The position numbers and the translations under genes are program-made. From the NCBI RefSeq assembly GCF_001707885.1, contig NZ_MASS01000008.1, positions 40,910 to 104,909 of the forward strand: 64,000 nt of DNA, in the 5' to 3' direction. Positions within the stretch are counted from its first letter, which is position 1. Every line of letters starts with the position of its first letter. Shown here piece by piece: positions 31,743-39,740 of this stretch. This DNA is from Desulfosporosinus cupriresistens. Its GTDB lineage: Bacteria > Bacillota > Desulfitobacteriia > Desulfitobacteriales > Desulfitobacteriaceae. The notes under the pieces are model-generated. The model did no database searches. It saw only the letters and a list, made by a program, of their open reading frames with translations, and was not told the DNA's origin.

Positions 31743-32385
31743 TACATCGACTCTCCTCTTCTTTTAGACGTTGTTCTAAATACTCTACTCTCTGCATTAG
31801 GCATTTTAACATCTCATTTACCGGATCAGGTAATTCATCATGTCTTAAATCAGGGTCCTTAATCGGGACCCCATGGTGAAGGACAATCCGACCCGGAACT
31901 CCTACCACGGTTGTATCACTGGGAACGGGTTTATTGACAACCGACCCTGCGCCAATTTTTACGTTATCTCCAACTTTAAAAGAACCTAGAACTTTTGCCC
32001 CGGCTCCAATCACCACGTTATTTCCAATCGTCGGGTGCCTCTTACCTTTCTCTTTTCCAGTCCCTCCCAGTGTGACCCCTTGATATAAGGTAACATTATC
32101 TCCGACTTCCGCTGTTTCACCAATGACCACACCAGTGCCGTGATCAATAAAGAAACCTTGACCAATTTTAGCACCCGGGTGAATTTCGATCCCGGAAAGG
32201 AACCTAGAGAGCTGAGAAATCATGCGCGGCAAGAGTACTAACTTATGTCGATACAGCCAATGTGCCGCTCTGTGAAAAAGCACTGCATGAAACCCCGGAT
32301 AACAAAATATGACTTCCCAAATACTTTTCGCTGCAGGATCTCTTTCAAAGATTACTCGAATATCACGACGAACCTGTCGGAACAT
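31639..32385 (-). CDS. cysE: Serine O-acetyltransferase
   Basis: Acetylates serine, the first step of cysteine synthesis. 248 residues from the ATG at 32385 ([21 protein letters not shown]). The left-handed beta-helix with hexapeptide repeats ([15 protein letters not shown] to VVGVPGR) spans residues about 65-175. The final 34 codons overlap cysS out of frame and look non-homologous (Arg/Glu/Asp-rich), suggesting a lost stop codon or frameshift at the natural end near KEEESRC. Confidence 0.93.
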   Translation of the reverse strand: MFRQVRRDIRVIFERDPAAKSIWEVIFCYPGFHAVLFHRAAHWLYRHKLVLLPRMISQLSRFLSGIEIHPGAKIGQGFFIDHGTGVVIGETAEVGDNVTLYQGVTLGGTGKEKGKRHPTIGNNVVIGAGAKVLGSFKVGDNVKIGAGSVVNKPVPSDTTVVGVPGRIVLHHGVPIKDPDLRHDELPDPVNEMLKCLMQRVEYLEQRLKEEESRCNVFEIIQHHDPSKGRVPTPGEREGGDVRLRTDDL

Positions 32386-32441
32386 CTTTAGCCTCACCCT
32401 TTCCTCTCCCTGATATTATCCGTGAAAACCTTTAAATAAAT

Positions 32442-32716
32442 ACAAAAAGCAGAACCCTTCGTCCAGAGACGAAAGATTCCGCGGTCCCACTCTGTTTGAA
32501 CGAACATGCCGTTCGTTCCAGCTTACAACTTTAACGCAGTCATTACGGATAGGCATACTTCAGGTTTCTGCCGATCAACTCAGGGACGCACTTCCAAAGG
32601 TTCCTTGCAAATGGCTTCCACTGCCCCATTTTCGCTTGTTGCAATTTCTCTTTGTACTCTTTCCCATCATCGTCCAAACTAATATTGAATTATGGTATGG
32701 AGCAAAGTTTTGATAT
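32442..32716 (-). promoter_or_regulatory. T-box riboswitch, Cys specificity (cysE-cysS)
   Basis: The T-box sequence TGGGACCGCG (32480-32489) precedes a terminator of 12 bp (32452-32463 with 32468-32479) followed by TTTTT. Stem I has GGACG/CGTCC at its base, AGTA on the 5' side, and GAAG then TGC (32588-32590) in the specifier position, a Cys codon. Uncharged tRNA-Cys should stabilise the antiterminator and switch on cysE-cysS. Confidence 0.9.
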
Positions 32717-32722
32717 TTATTT

Positions 32723-32751
32723 ATTATAGGATAGTAACCAATCCCTGTCAA
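32723..32751 (-). promoter_or_regulatory. Promoter of the T-box cysE-cysS operon
   Basis: Perfect consensus: TTGACA (32746-32751), 17-nt spacer, TATAAT (32723-32728) on the minus strand, immediately ahead of the T-box leader. Confidence 0.88.
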
Positions 32752-32790
32752 CAAACAGGTCTTCCGATCCTTCCTAGCTTACCCTATATT

Positions 32791-34254
32791 TTACGTTAAA
32801 TAACGTTTTTCGGTGACTTCAAGTCGTTTTAAAACATTCTCGCGCCCCAACAAGGGGATGACATCGTATAATTCCGGTCCATGCATCTGTCCTGTCAAAG
32901 CGACTCGAACAGGCATGTACACTAATTTGCCTCCAAGTTTCAACTCTTTCGTTATTTGCTTTAAGAGGACTTTAACCGTAGCTTCAGAAAGCAGGTCTGC
33001 TTCACGCACTTTCTCTCTGAATAACCCCAAAACAACGGGTACCTGTTCCCCCTTCAAGACCTCCACGGCCTCACTCTCTGCTTCCAGCGGTATCGCACCG
33101 TGAAAATAGTGAATAAAATCTTTCAGCTCTGCCACATAGGATATTTTCTCGGAAATCGCTTTAATAAAACCCAAACACCATTGCTGCTGTTCCACAGACT
33201 GCTCTCCTTGAGGGAGAATGCCCAATTCCTGTACATACGGTAAAGCAAGTTCAGCTATGCGTTCAGGAGGTGCTTCTCTAAGGTAGTGAGCATTAATGTA
33301 GTTCAACTTCTGGATATCAAAAACTGCCGGGCTTTTGGAAACACGATCAAGCGAAAAAGCCTCTGCCAATTCGTCCAGGGTATAAAACTCTTCTTCTCCA
33401 GACGGAGCCCATCCCAGGAGGGCAATAAAGTTTACGATGGCTTCCGGGAGATACCCCTTTTTCTGATAGTCCATAACCGCGGTATCGCCATCCCGCTTGC
33501 TCATTTTCCCGCCTTCTGTATTTAGGATTAAAGAAATATGCGCGAATTCAGGTACGGGCAACCCCAATGCTTGATAAATCAGAACTTGACGCGGCGTATT
33601 AGAGAGATGCTCTTCCCCACGAATAACGTGCGTGATGTTCATGGTAGCATCGTCAACCACGACTGCAAAATTATAAGTGGGTATTCCGTCTGATTTGACA
33701 ATAACATAATCCCCAATTCCATCACTCTCAAACACCACATCACCACGGACCTGATCCTTAATATGGATCGCTTGCCCTTCAGGCACACGGAAACGCACAA
33801 CAGGCTTGCGGCCTCCAGCTTCATAAGCTGCCCGTTGCTCCGATGTTAATTGACGACATTTACCCTGGTAACGAGGGGTCCCCCCCTTGGCAATCAAGTC
33901 TTGACGCTCTTGCTCTAACTCTTCTTCCGTACAATAGCAATAGTAAGCGTGACCACTGTTCAAAAGTTTATTAGTATATTCTCGGTATAGCTCTAAGCGA
34001 TCTGTTTGGCGATAAGGACCATGCTCTCCGCCAACCTCAATTCCTTCATTCCACTGTATATTAAGCCAACGCAGCGATTCCAAAATATTATGTTCTGATT
34101 CTCGACTGGAACGCTCTAAATCAGTATCCTCACTTCGAACAATAAAGGTTCCCTTGTTTTTACGAGCCCATAAATAATTAAACAAAGCGGATCTGGCCCC
34201 ACCAATATGGAGTGGGCCTGTCGGGCTGGGTGCAAACCGAACGCGAATTTCCAT
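32791..34254 (-). CDS. gltX: Glutamyl-tRNA synthetase
   Basis: Class I synthetase charging tRNA-Glu (and possibly tRNA-Gln in the GatCAB route). 487 residues from the ATG at 34254, 8 nt after GGAGG. HIGH motif FAPSPTGPLHIGGAR at residues about 7-21, KMSKRDGDTAV near 240. Cysteine/histidine motif YYCYCTEEEL near residue 107. ispF ends 5 nt upstream. Confidence 0.97.
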   Translation of the reverse strand: MEIRVRFAPSPTGPLHIGGARSALFNYLWARKNKGTFIVRSEDTDLERSSRESEHNILESLRWLNIQWNEGIEVGGEHGPYRQTDRLELYREYTNKLLNSGHAYYCYCTEEELEQERQDLIAKGGTPRYQGKCRQLTSEQRAAYEAGGRKPVVRFRVPEGQAIHIKDQVRGDVVFESDGIGDYVIVKSDGIPTYNFAVVVDDATMNITHVIRGEEHLSNTPRQVLIYQALGLPVPEFAHISLILNTEGGKMSKRDGDTAVMDYQKKGYLPEAIVNFIALLGWAPSGEEEFYTLDELAEAFSLDRVSKSPAVFDIQKLNYINAHYLREAPPERIAELALPYVQELGILPQGEQSVEQQQWCLGFIKAISEKISYVAELKDFIHYFHGAIPLEAESEAVEVLKGEQVPVVLGLFREKVREADLLSEATVKVLLKQITKELKLGGKLVYMPVRVALTGQMHGPELYDVIPLLGRENVLKRLEVTEKRYLT

Positions 34255-34258
34255 AAAT

Positions 34259-34744
34259 TTATCCTCCAACTTTTTCCAAGTTTACAATCGCCTGGGCACC
34301 GATTCCTTCTCCCCGGCCTTCAAATCCCAAGCGTTCGGTTGTTGTCGCTTTCACTGACACACATGATTCGTCCATCTTCATAGCGCGCGTAAGATTAGAG
34401 CGCATCTGGGAGATAAAAGGAGCAAGTTTAGGACGCTCTGCCACAATGATACTATCAATATTTCCTACGCGATACCCCTGCTCTTCAATAAGTCCCATGA
34501 CTTGCTCCAATAAGGCCAAACTTGAAATACCGCGGTAGCGAGGGTCATGATCCGGAAAATGTGCCCCTATATCTCCTAATGCCAAAGCTCCTAAAAGAGA
34601 ATCCATGATTGCGTGAATTAGAACATCCGCATCCGAATGTCCAAGCAAACCACATTCATAGGGAATCTTAACCCCTCCAAGAATTAAAGGTCTCCCCTCA
34701 ACCAAAGCATGTACATCATATCCGATTCCAACTTTTATAACCAA
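34259..34744 (-). CDS. ispF: 2-C-methyl-D-erythritol 2,4-cyclodiphosphate synthase
   Basis: MEP-pathway enzyme forming the cyclodiphosphate. About 161 residues. The zinc-ligand motif is GYDVHAL near the start, with [26 protein letters not shown] following. The start is TTG at 34744 or GTG at 34747 behind AAAGGGG; upstream sequence in frame is heptad repeat, not homologous protein. Pairs with ispD. Confidence 0.95.
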   Translation of the reverse strand: MVIKVGIGYDVHALVEGRPLILGGVKIPYECGLLGHSDADVLIHAIMDSLLGALALGDIGAHFPDHDPRYRGISSLALLEQVMGLIEEQGYRVGNIDSIIVAERPKLAPFISQMRSNLTRAMKMDESCVSVKATTTERLGFEGRGEGIGAQAIVNLEKVGG

Positions 34745-34757
34745 CACACCCCTTTCG

Positions 34758-35009
34758 CGAGGCGCGAAGCGCGAGGTTCGAAGTTCGAGATACAAGGCCG
34801 AATCGCATAACATATTGTGCTTCGCGAACAGTGCATGTATTTCATACTTTGTGTTTGTACCAAGTGCATCGCATTTCTCAGTATCACACTTCAGGGCAGA
34901 CAGGGGAACGATTCTTTTGATCTTTTCTACCTGACCTGCCTGCATGTTCATGTTTCGTATTTTGTGTCTGTCTCTTATTCGGACATCGTGCCTCGTACCT
35001 CGCGCATCG
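34758..35009. repeat. Heptad repeat tract spanning the ispF-ispD gap and ispD 3' end
   Basis: At the left, plus-strand units CGAGGCG (34758), CGAAGCG (34765), CGAGGTT (34772), CGAAGTT (34779) and CGAGATA (34786) run head to tail. At the right, inverse units GACATCG (34982), TGCCTCG (34989), TACCTCG (34996) and CGCATCG (35003). The two ends are 224 nt apart, exactly 32 x 7, so the 7-nt phase is kept across the degraded middle. The right end is inside ispD and encodes its last residues. Confidence 0.85.
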
Positions 35010-35685
35010 CAAGTATTCGTTCAGCTAACCACAAGTCCTCGGGCGTGGTCACCTTAATATTTTCCAGGGAACCCGGTACCAACTGGACGGAATACCCCAT
35101 CCATTCTAGCAACGATGCATCATCCGTGCCATAGTAGTCGACAGCCGCTGCTTGACGATGAGCTTCTTCCAGTATCCCACGATCAAAGATTTGGGGCGTC
35201 TGGACGGCACGCAGACGTTCACGCGGCAGAGTTTCTAACACTTTACCGGAGGTATCAACTCGCTTTATAGTGTCCTTGAGTTCGATTCCCATAATTGCCG
35301 CAGAGAAATTATCCGTCTCTCTAAGGAATTGGTGAAACACCTGTAACGCCAAAAGGGGCCTCGCCCCATCGTGAACCACTACTCGTTGAATAGTGGGACT
35401 CAGAGCTTGAACCCCTGCATAAACAGAATCTTGGCGCTGCGCTCCACCTTTACATATGGCAACAACTTTATTAAACCTATAGCGATGAACAAGTTCTTCA
35501 ATTACCGCAACATCGCTTTCTGCCCCAACAATAACAATTTCAGAGACATGACAAGAATCTTGGAAGAGTCCTACCGTATGCGCTAAAATTGGTTGTCCCA
35601 TCAGTGGCAGGAATTGTTTGTTATATCCGACCCCCATCCGTTTGCCTTGACCAGCTGCAGGAATAACGATCCCTATCTCAGCCAA
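34975..35685 (-). CDS. ispD: 2-C-methyl-D-erythritol 4-phosphate cytidylyltransferase
   Basis: Transfers CMP to MEP in isoprenoid synthesis. 236 residues. N-terminal nucleotide-binding loop [27 protein letters not shown] near residue 99. Start TTG at 35685 with GAGGTGA upstream. The final residues (AMREVRG then TMSE) are encoded by heptad repeats and are probably not ancestral. Confidence 0.95.
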   Translation of the reverse strand: MAEIGIVIPAAGQGKRMGVGYNKQFLPLMGQPILAHTVGLFQDSCHVSEIVIVGAESDVAVIEELVHRYRFNKVVAICKGGAQRQDSVYAGVQALSPTIQRVVVHDGARPLLALQVFHQFLRETDNFSAAIMGIELKDTIKRVDTSGKVLETLPRERLRAVQTPQIFDRGILEEAHRQAAAVDYYGTDDASLLEWMGYSVQLVPGSLENIKVTTPEDLWLAERILAMREVRGTMSE

Positions 35686-35691
35686 TCGCGT

Positions 35692-36846
35692 TCACCTCAT
35701 CGATCGAACGAAGGCCCATCGGTTTTTTTCCAGAGAACTTTTCGGCTTAGCAAAAATCATGCGACCGGCTGCCGTTTGGAGAACACTTGTTACCAAAACT
35801 GAGACATTTTGCCCCATATAGCGTCGTCCTGAATCCACAACAATCATCGTACCATCGTCCAGATAGGCAACACCCTGACCGGGCTCCTTTCCTTCTTTCA
35901 TCACTTGGACGAGCATCTCTTCGCCGGGCAATACGATTGGTTTAAGGGCGTTAGCCAATTCGTTAATATTTAAAACCTTAACTCCCTGAAGTTCAGCCAC
36001 TTTGTTGAGATTATAGTCATTAGTCAAAAGAGGAGAGTTTAACACTTGCCCCAAGCGTACCAGTTTACTGTCGACTTCATTTATATCATCAAAGTCCTGT
36101 TCATGAATATGAACCGTAATCGCTGTTTCCTTAGAAATTTGATTAAGAATATCAAGTCCCCTTCGCCCACGATTTCGTTTAAGCAAGTCTGAGGAATCCG
36201 CTATGTGTCGAAGTTCCTCCAAGACGAAACTCGGGATGAGCAATATTCCTTCCAGGAATCCAGTTTTGACAATGTCTGCAATCCGTCCATCAATAATAAC
36301 ACTGGTGTCAAGAATTTTATAATTTACTGGCTCCGAGCGGGTATCTGTCTTACCTTCCTTCTGTTTGTCCGCTTTATCAGTTTTGTCTCCTCGGTCGCGG
36401 AATCTCGGAATGAAATTAAGAAAGCTCAGAACATCCTCTTTCCGTTTCATTCCAATCGTTAAACCCAGATAACCCAAGAACAAACTCAGTAAGACCGCTA
36501 AAATTGGCCCAAAAAAAGGCACGCTGACAAATGAATTACTAAATAAACTTGAAATAATAAGTCCGATAATCCCCCCAACGGCTCCACTCATAAGATCATG
36601 CGTTGGGACCCTAGTTAACCGCGAATCCATCCAGCGCATCAATGAGAGAAAGGAACGGATACTGACCGGAGCAACTAAAAACCCAATAATGGCAAACAAG
36701 ACAATCATAGTTGCATATGTCCAAACAGGCGACAAGTTCAATCCCAAGGATTGCAAAAGATTAAGTTTCAGAAACAAATAATCAAGATAAAATCCCAACG
36801 CTCCCGCTAACAGAGTGATGATCCCGCGTATTAAATTGCGAATCAT
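35692..36846 (-). CDS. yacL: PIN/TRAM-domain membrane protein, YacL-like
   Basis: Conserved Firmicute protein of unclear role, possibly a membrane-anchored RNase. From the ATG at 36846 (GGAGG 7 nt upstream) it has 384 residues. About four N-terminal membrane spans (LIRGIITLLAGALGFYL onward), a basic linker rich in K/D, then a PIN domain (ILDTSVIIDGRIADIV; VLEELRHIAD; LLTNDYNLNKVAEL) and a C-terminal TRAM domain (GVAYLDDGTMIVVD). Between carD and ispD. Confidence 0.93.
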   Translation of the reverse strand: MIRNLIRGIITLLAGALGFYLDYLFLKLNLLQSLGLNLSPVWTYATMIVLFAIIGFLVAPVSIRSFLSLMRWMDSRLTRVPTHDLMSGAVGGIIGLIISSLFSNSFVSVPFFGPILAVLLSLFLGYLGLTIGMKRKEDVLSFLNFIPRFRDRGDKTDKADKQKEGKTDTRSEPVNYKILDTSVIIDGRIADIVKTGFLEGILLIPSFVLEELRHIADSSDLLKRNRGRRGLDILNQISKETAITVHIHEQDFDDINEVDSKLVRLGQVLNSPLLTNDYNLNKVAELQGVKVLNINELANALKPIVLPGEEMLVQVMKEGKEPGQGVAYLDDGTMIVVDSGRRYMGQNVSVLVTSVLQTAAGRMIFAKPKSSLEKNRWAFVRSMR

Positions 36847-36972
36847 CATTTCACCTCCTTTTATCATAGTGTGACTAAAAGTCTTTCCAATTATACTGCG
36901 AATTGCCATTAAATCTCAAGCTTAGGAAAATTAACTCAATTCCTTATGCTTTATTCGTTTAACATAACAGCA

Positions 36973-37001
36973 AGTATACGTCTTTGAGTGCCTAAGTGCA
37001 A
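36973..37001 (-). promoter_or_regulatory. Probable promoter of yacL-ispD-ispF
   Basis: TTGCAC (36996-37001), 17-nt spacer, TATACT (36973-36978) on the minus strand, between carD and yacL. Confidence 0.6.
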
Positions 37002-37049
37002 CAAGACTGCTATTTTTTTATGAATAAAATACAAAGCTAATTTAGAAGG

Positions 37050-37532
37050 CTAAGCCAGGATTAAAGCCTTGGAGAGCCATTGTCTAACTGCTGCCTCTTC
37101 AGAGCCTTCTGTCAAGACGAGTTCACTGATCAAAATTTGGCAGGCATTTTCGTACATCTTTTTTTCTCCAGTCGAAAGACCTTTCTCATTATCCCTTTGA
37201 GCAAGGCTACGAACTACATTGGCAACCTCAAAAATATTCCCGCTCTTGATCTTTTCTAAGTTCGCACGATAGCGCCGATTCCAAGCTAGGGTAGCTGCCG
37301 TATCTTTGGTTCTCAGTACTTCTAACACGTCTTTAACCATGGTCGGAGAAATCACTTGCCGCAAACCCAAGTTCTCCACGTTATTCAAGGGAATAAACAA
37401 TTTCATGTTCCCTACCGGTAAATGCATGACATAATATTGACGTATTTCCCCGAGAACTTCCCGCTCTTCAATCGACTCAATAATGCCGGCACCATGCATT
37501 GGATATACAACTTTGTCACCAACCTTAAACAT
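37050..37532 (-). CDS. carD: CarD-family transcription regulator
   Basis: Binds RNA polymerase beta through a Tudor-like domain and stabilises open complexes, typically at rRNA and stress promoters. 160 residues: N-terminal domain MFKVGDKVVYPMHGAGIIESIEE, helical C-terminal domain with TLAWNRRYRANLEKIKSG near residue 100. Two consensus promoters precede it. Location beside yacL and radA is the usual clostridial one. Confidence 0.93.
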   Translation of the reverse strand: MFKVGDKVVYPMHGAGIIESIEEREVLGEIRQYYVMHLPVGNMKLFIPLNNVENLGLRQVISPTMVKDVLEVLRTKDTAATLAWNRRYRANLEKIKSGNIFEVANVVRSLAQRDNEKGLSTGEKKMYENACQILISELVLTEGSEEAAVRQWLSKALILA

Positions 37533-37553
37533 TCGGCCACCCCCTTATCTATC

Positions 37554-37582
37554 ATTATATCAAGTTACATAGCCCGGGTCAA
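37554..37582 (-). promoter_or_regulatory. carD promoter P2 (proximal)
   Basis: TTGACC (37577-37582), 17-nt spacer, TATAAT (37554-37559) on the minus strand. It places the transcript start almost on the ribosome site. Confidence 0.65.
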
Positions 37583-37591
37583 AATTTTAAG

Positions 37592-37621
37592 ATTATATCA
37601 TACAACTCTTTAGCCTGTCAA
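37592..37621 (-). promoter_or_regulatory. carD promoter P1 (distal)
   Basis: TTGACA (37616-37621), 18-nt spacer, TATAAT (37592-37597) on the minus strand, overlapping the upstream side of P2. Confidence 0.75.
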
Positions 37622-37653
37622 TTTCCCAAATCCATCCTAAATTGTATTGAAAA

Positions 37654-37683
37654 TTGACAACAACCCAGCCGTCTCGGTATAAT
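37654..37683 (+). promoter_or_regulatory. Promoter of the small Cys-containing gene
   Basis: TTGACA (37654-37659), 18-nt spacer, TATAAT (37678-37683) on the plus strand, back to back with the carD promoters. Confidence 0.75.
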
Positions 37684-37715
37684 AGAGGAGGCAGAAAGGA
37701 GTGAGGATCGCACAC

Positions 37716-38108
37716 ATGGAACAACTCACTGACCAATTCCAAAGCATGGTAAAATCCCTGTTAATCCGGCATCAAAGCATTTTAGATATCTTGTCCAAAG
37801 GGCAAGAAACTTCAGCGCGTGTTAACCGAGCCGTTGTCAAGTCGGTTACAAGTTGCGGGTGCCATGCAGTGAATGCGCGTAAGAAATCCCTACCCCCAGA
37901 TGCAAGCCTTGCCGATTTAAAAGAGCTCTTGAACAGTCAACTCGAAGGATTAATCTGCGATAACTGCCGAGACATCATAGAAGCAGAATTAGGTAAACAG
38001 CTGTTTTATATAGCCGCTCTATCTAACGCTTTAGACATTTCCCTAAGTGAAGTTCTCTATCAAGAATACAAAAAGCTTCAGACTCTAACCATTTTCAACT
38101 TGACATAA
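37716..38108 (+). CDS. Conserved clostridial protein with CGCH and CDNC motifs
   Basis: Function unknown. About 130 residues from the ATG at 37716 (GAGG 9 nt upstream; a GTG at 37701 is an alternative). Helical, soluble, with SARVNRAVVKSVTSCGCH near residues 35-52 and CDNCRDIIEAELGKQLFYIAAL near 92. The cysteines could bind metal. From memory this resembles a clostridial family often labelled DUF1573 that sits beside carD. Own promoter and terminator, divergent from carD. Confidence 0.8.
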   Translation: MEQLTDQFQSMVKSLLIRHQSILDILSKGQETSARVNRAVVKSVTSCGCHAVNARKKSLPPDASLADLKELLNSQLEGLICDNCRDIIEAELGKQLFYIAALSNALDISLSEVLYQEYKKLQTLTIFNLT

Positions 38109-38116
38109 ACTATTAA

Positions 38117-38143
38117 GTTCCTGCATCGGCAGGAGCTTTTTTT
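38117..38143 (+). terminator. Terminator after the small Cys-containing gene
   Basis: GTTCCTGC and GCAGGAGC form an 8-bp stem with an ATCG loop followed by seven T on the plus strand. Confidence 0.9.
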
Positions 38144-38170
38144 ATGGTCAGCGCAACTCCGACGGTTGCT

Positions 38171-38242
38171 CTTAACAAGAAGGCTAATACGTGCGAAGAC
38201 AGTGTCTTCGTGTGGTGGTGGGCACCAGCCAAGTCTTCTTTA
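38171..38242 (-). repeat. Dispersed hairpin repeat, copy C (starts at radA stop)
   Basis: Read on the minus strand: TAAAGAAGACTTGGCTGG, then CACGAAGACACTGTCTTCG, then CGCACGTATTAGCCTTCTTG. It matches the first half of copy B and lacks the closing hairpin. Its opening TAA is the radA stop codon, as in copy D with rplF. Confidence 0.8.
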
Positions 38243-39649
38243 TTGTTCTAACGTATTCATATTTAAATGCATAATAACATCGTACAAAGTGTTTAACTCT
38301 ATAATTTCAACATTTTTGAATCTCGAAGAATCCCTGACAGTATTTTTTGCTACATAAACTCGCTTAAATCCCATCCTGTCTATTTCTCTTATTCGCGCCT
38401 CAATCGATGGAACTTTTTTGAGTTCTCCGGTAAGTCCCACATCTGCCACAAATACTGTATCATTCGGAATTGCTTTGTCCTTCACAGATGAAACAATACA
38501 CATAATAATTGCTAAGCTTACTGATTGTTCTTTAAGTTGGAGACCTCCGGTTGTTTTTATGACCACATTCTTATCGTATAAGTTGATTCTACCTCTTTGT
38601 TCAAGTATCGAAATCATGGTGTTTAATTGGTCTCTTCTTAAACACTCCGCAATTCTTGATGGATAGGGAGTAAACGATCTGGATACCAGGCTTTCGATTT
38701 CAACAATGATTGGGCGAGATCCCTCTTTTATTACTGTTAATGCACTTCCAGAAACCTTTTGCCCAGCTCCCCTTTGCGTCATAAAAAACTCGGAAGGATT
38801 ATCGATCGATAACATCCCTTGTTCAGTCATTGAAAAAAAACCTATTTCCCCTGTACTTCCGAATCTGTTCTTGGAACACCATGCTCCCCTTAATTCTTCT
38901 CCATTTTCTCCATTTAATATCAAGACCGCGTCAACTAGATGCTCCAAAGCCCGAAGTCCCGCAATTTCATCATCTTTGGTCATTTGTCCGACCATGATAA
39001 CCGCTCTGGGCCTGCTATTGTTCTTGGCGACTTTTAACAGTTCGTTGGCACATTCCATTGTCTGAATGGGCGAGCCCGGGCGAGAATTGTGTTCTTCAAG
39101 ATTAAAGGTTTGAATACTGTCGATGATAATTAAATCCGGATCAAGTTCGGCAACAGAGGCCAGAACATTGTTCATACTGGTATCAGAGTATATCCAAATG
39201 TTACTCTTGTTGCTGTTTAGAATTCGATCAGCTCTGCTTTTTATTTGACTGTCGCTTTCTTCTGCCGAAGCATAGAGAACCCGATACCCTTTAGAGGCAA
39301 CATCGTCTGCCACTTGTAAAAGCAGCGTTGACTTTCCAGCACCTGGCCTTGCTGTCAAAATAATTATTGAATCCCTAACAATTCCGCCGCCGAGCACTCG
39401 GTTAAATTCACTTAGGCTCGTAACAATTCGATCACTATTACCCGATATCACCTCAGATAGCCTTTTGGGCGAAGTCTTTCGACTATTGGATACTGCAGTT
39501 GATTTGGCTTGACTAATCATTTCTTCATACGTGTTCCATTCCTCACAACTCTGACACTTTCCCATCCACTTTGGGCTTTCGTAGCCACAATTGGAACATC
39601 TATAAATAACCTTATTCTTCAATGACAATGCCCCATTCCCATCAAACAT
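38240..39649 (-). CDS. radA: DNA repair protein RadA-like ATPase, divergent
   Basis: Branch-migration ATPase of the RadA/Sms family. 469 residues. N-terminal zinc finger C18/C21/C32/C35 (CSNCGYESPKWMGKCQSC), Walker A ARPGAGKST near residue 100 instead of the usual GxPGIGKST, KNRFGS near 262, and a C-terminal Lon-like domain. No clear ribosome site precedes the ATG at 39649, so the start is uncertain. Sequence looks more AT-rich and less conserved than its neighbours, and disA is missing beside it; replacement by transfer is possible. Confidence 0.85.
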   Translation of the reverse strand: MFDGNGALSLKNKVIYRCSNCGYESPKWMGKCQSCEEWNTYEEMISQAKSTAVSNSRKTSPKRLSEVISGNSDRIVTSLSEFNRVLGGGIVRDSIIILTARPGAGKSTLLLQVADDVASKGYRVLYASAEESDSQIKSRADRILNSNKSNIWIYSDTSMNNVLASVAELDPDLIIIDSIQTFNLEEHNSRPGSPIQTMECANELLKVAKNNSRPRAVIMVGQMTKDDEIAGLRALEHLVDAVLILNGENGEELRGAWCSKNRFGSTGEIGFFSMTEQGMLSIDNPSEFFMTQRGAGQKVSGSALTVIKEGSRPIIVEIESLVSRSFTPYPSRIAECLRRDQLNTMISILEQRGRINLYDKNVVIKTTGGLQLKEQSVSLAIIMCIVSSVKDKAIPNDTVFVADVGLTGELKKVPSIEARIREIDRMGFKRVYVAKNTVRDSSRFKNVEIIELNTLYDVIMHLNMNTLEQ

Positions 39650-39690
39650 CTCGGGATAATTTCAATCAATTTCATCTATGTACGGCTGTT

Positions 39691-39726
39691 CTCATGTAAG
39701 GCAATTCATGAATTGCCTTACATGAG
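39691..39726. repeat. 36-nt perfect palindrome between radA and clpC
   Basis: CTCATGTAAGGCAATT, CATG, AATTGCCTTACATGAG: perfectly self-complementary, with a further CTGTT/AACAG pairing just outside. It lies 15 nt after the clpC stop and 42 nt before radA. No T tract follows, so it may act as a transcript end stabiliser or a weak terminator of the ctsR-clpC operon. Confidence 0.75.
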
Positions 39727-39740
39727 ACAACAGCTAGTTA

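Noticed and set aside
34745..34951. In-frame 5' extension of ispF
   Set aside because: Encoded by degraded heptad repeats and not related to IspF; the family begins at the VGIGYDVHA motif.
32791..37049. Horizontal island around ispDF-yacL
   Set aside because: Gene order and content are the normal Firmicute arrangement; only the repeats are unusual.
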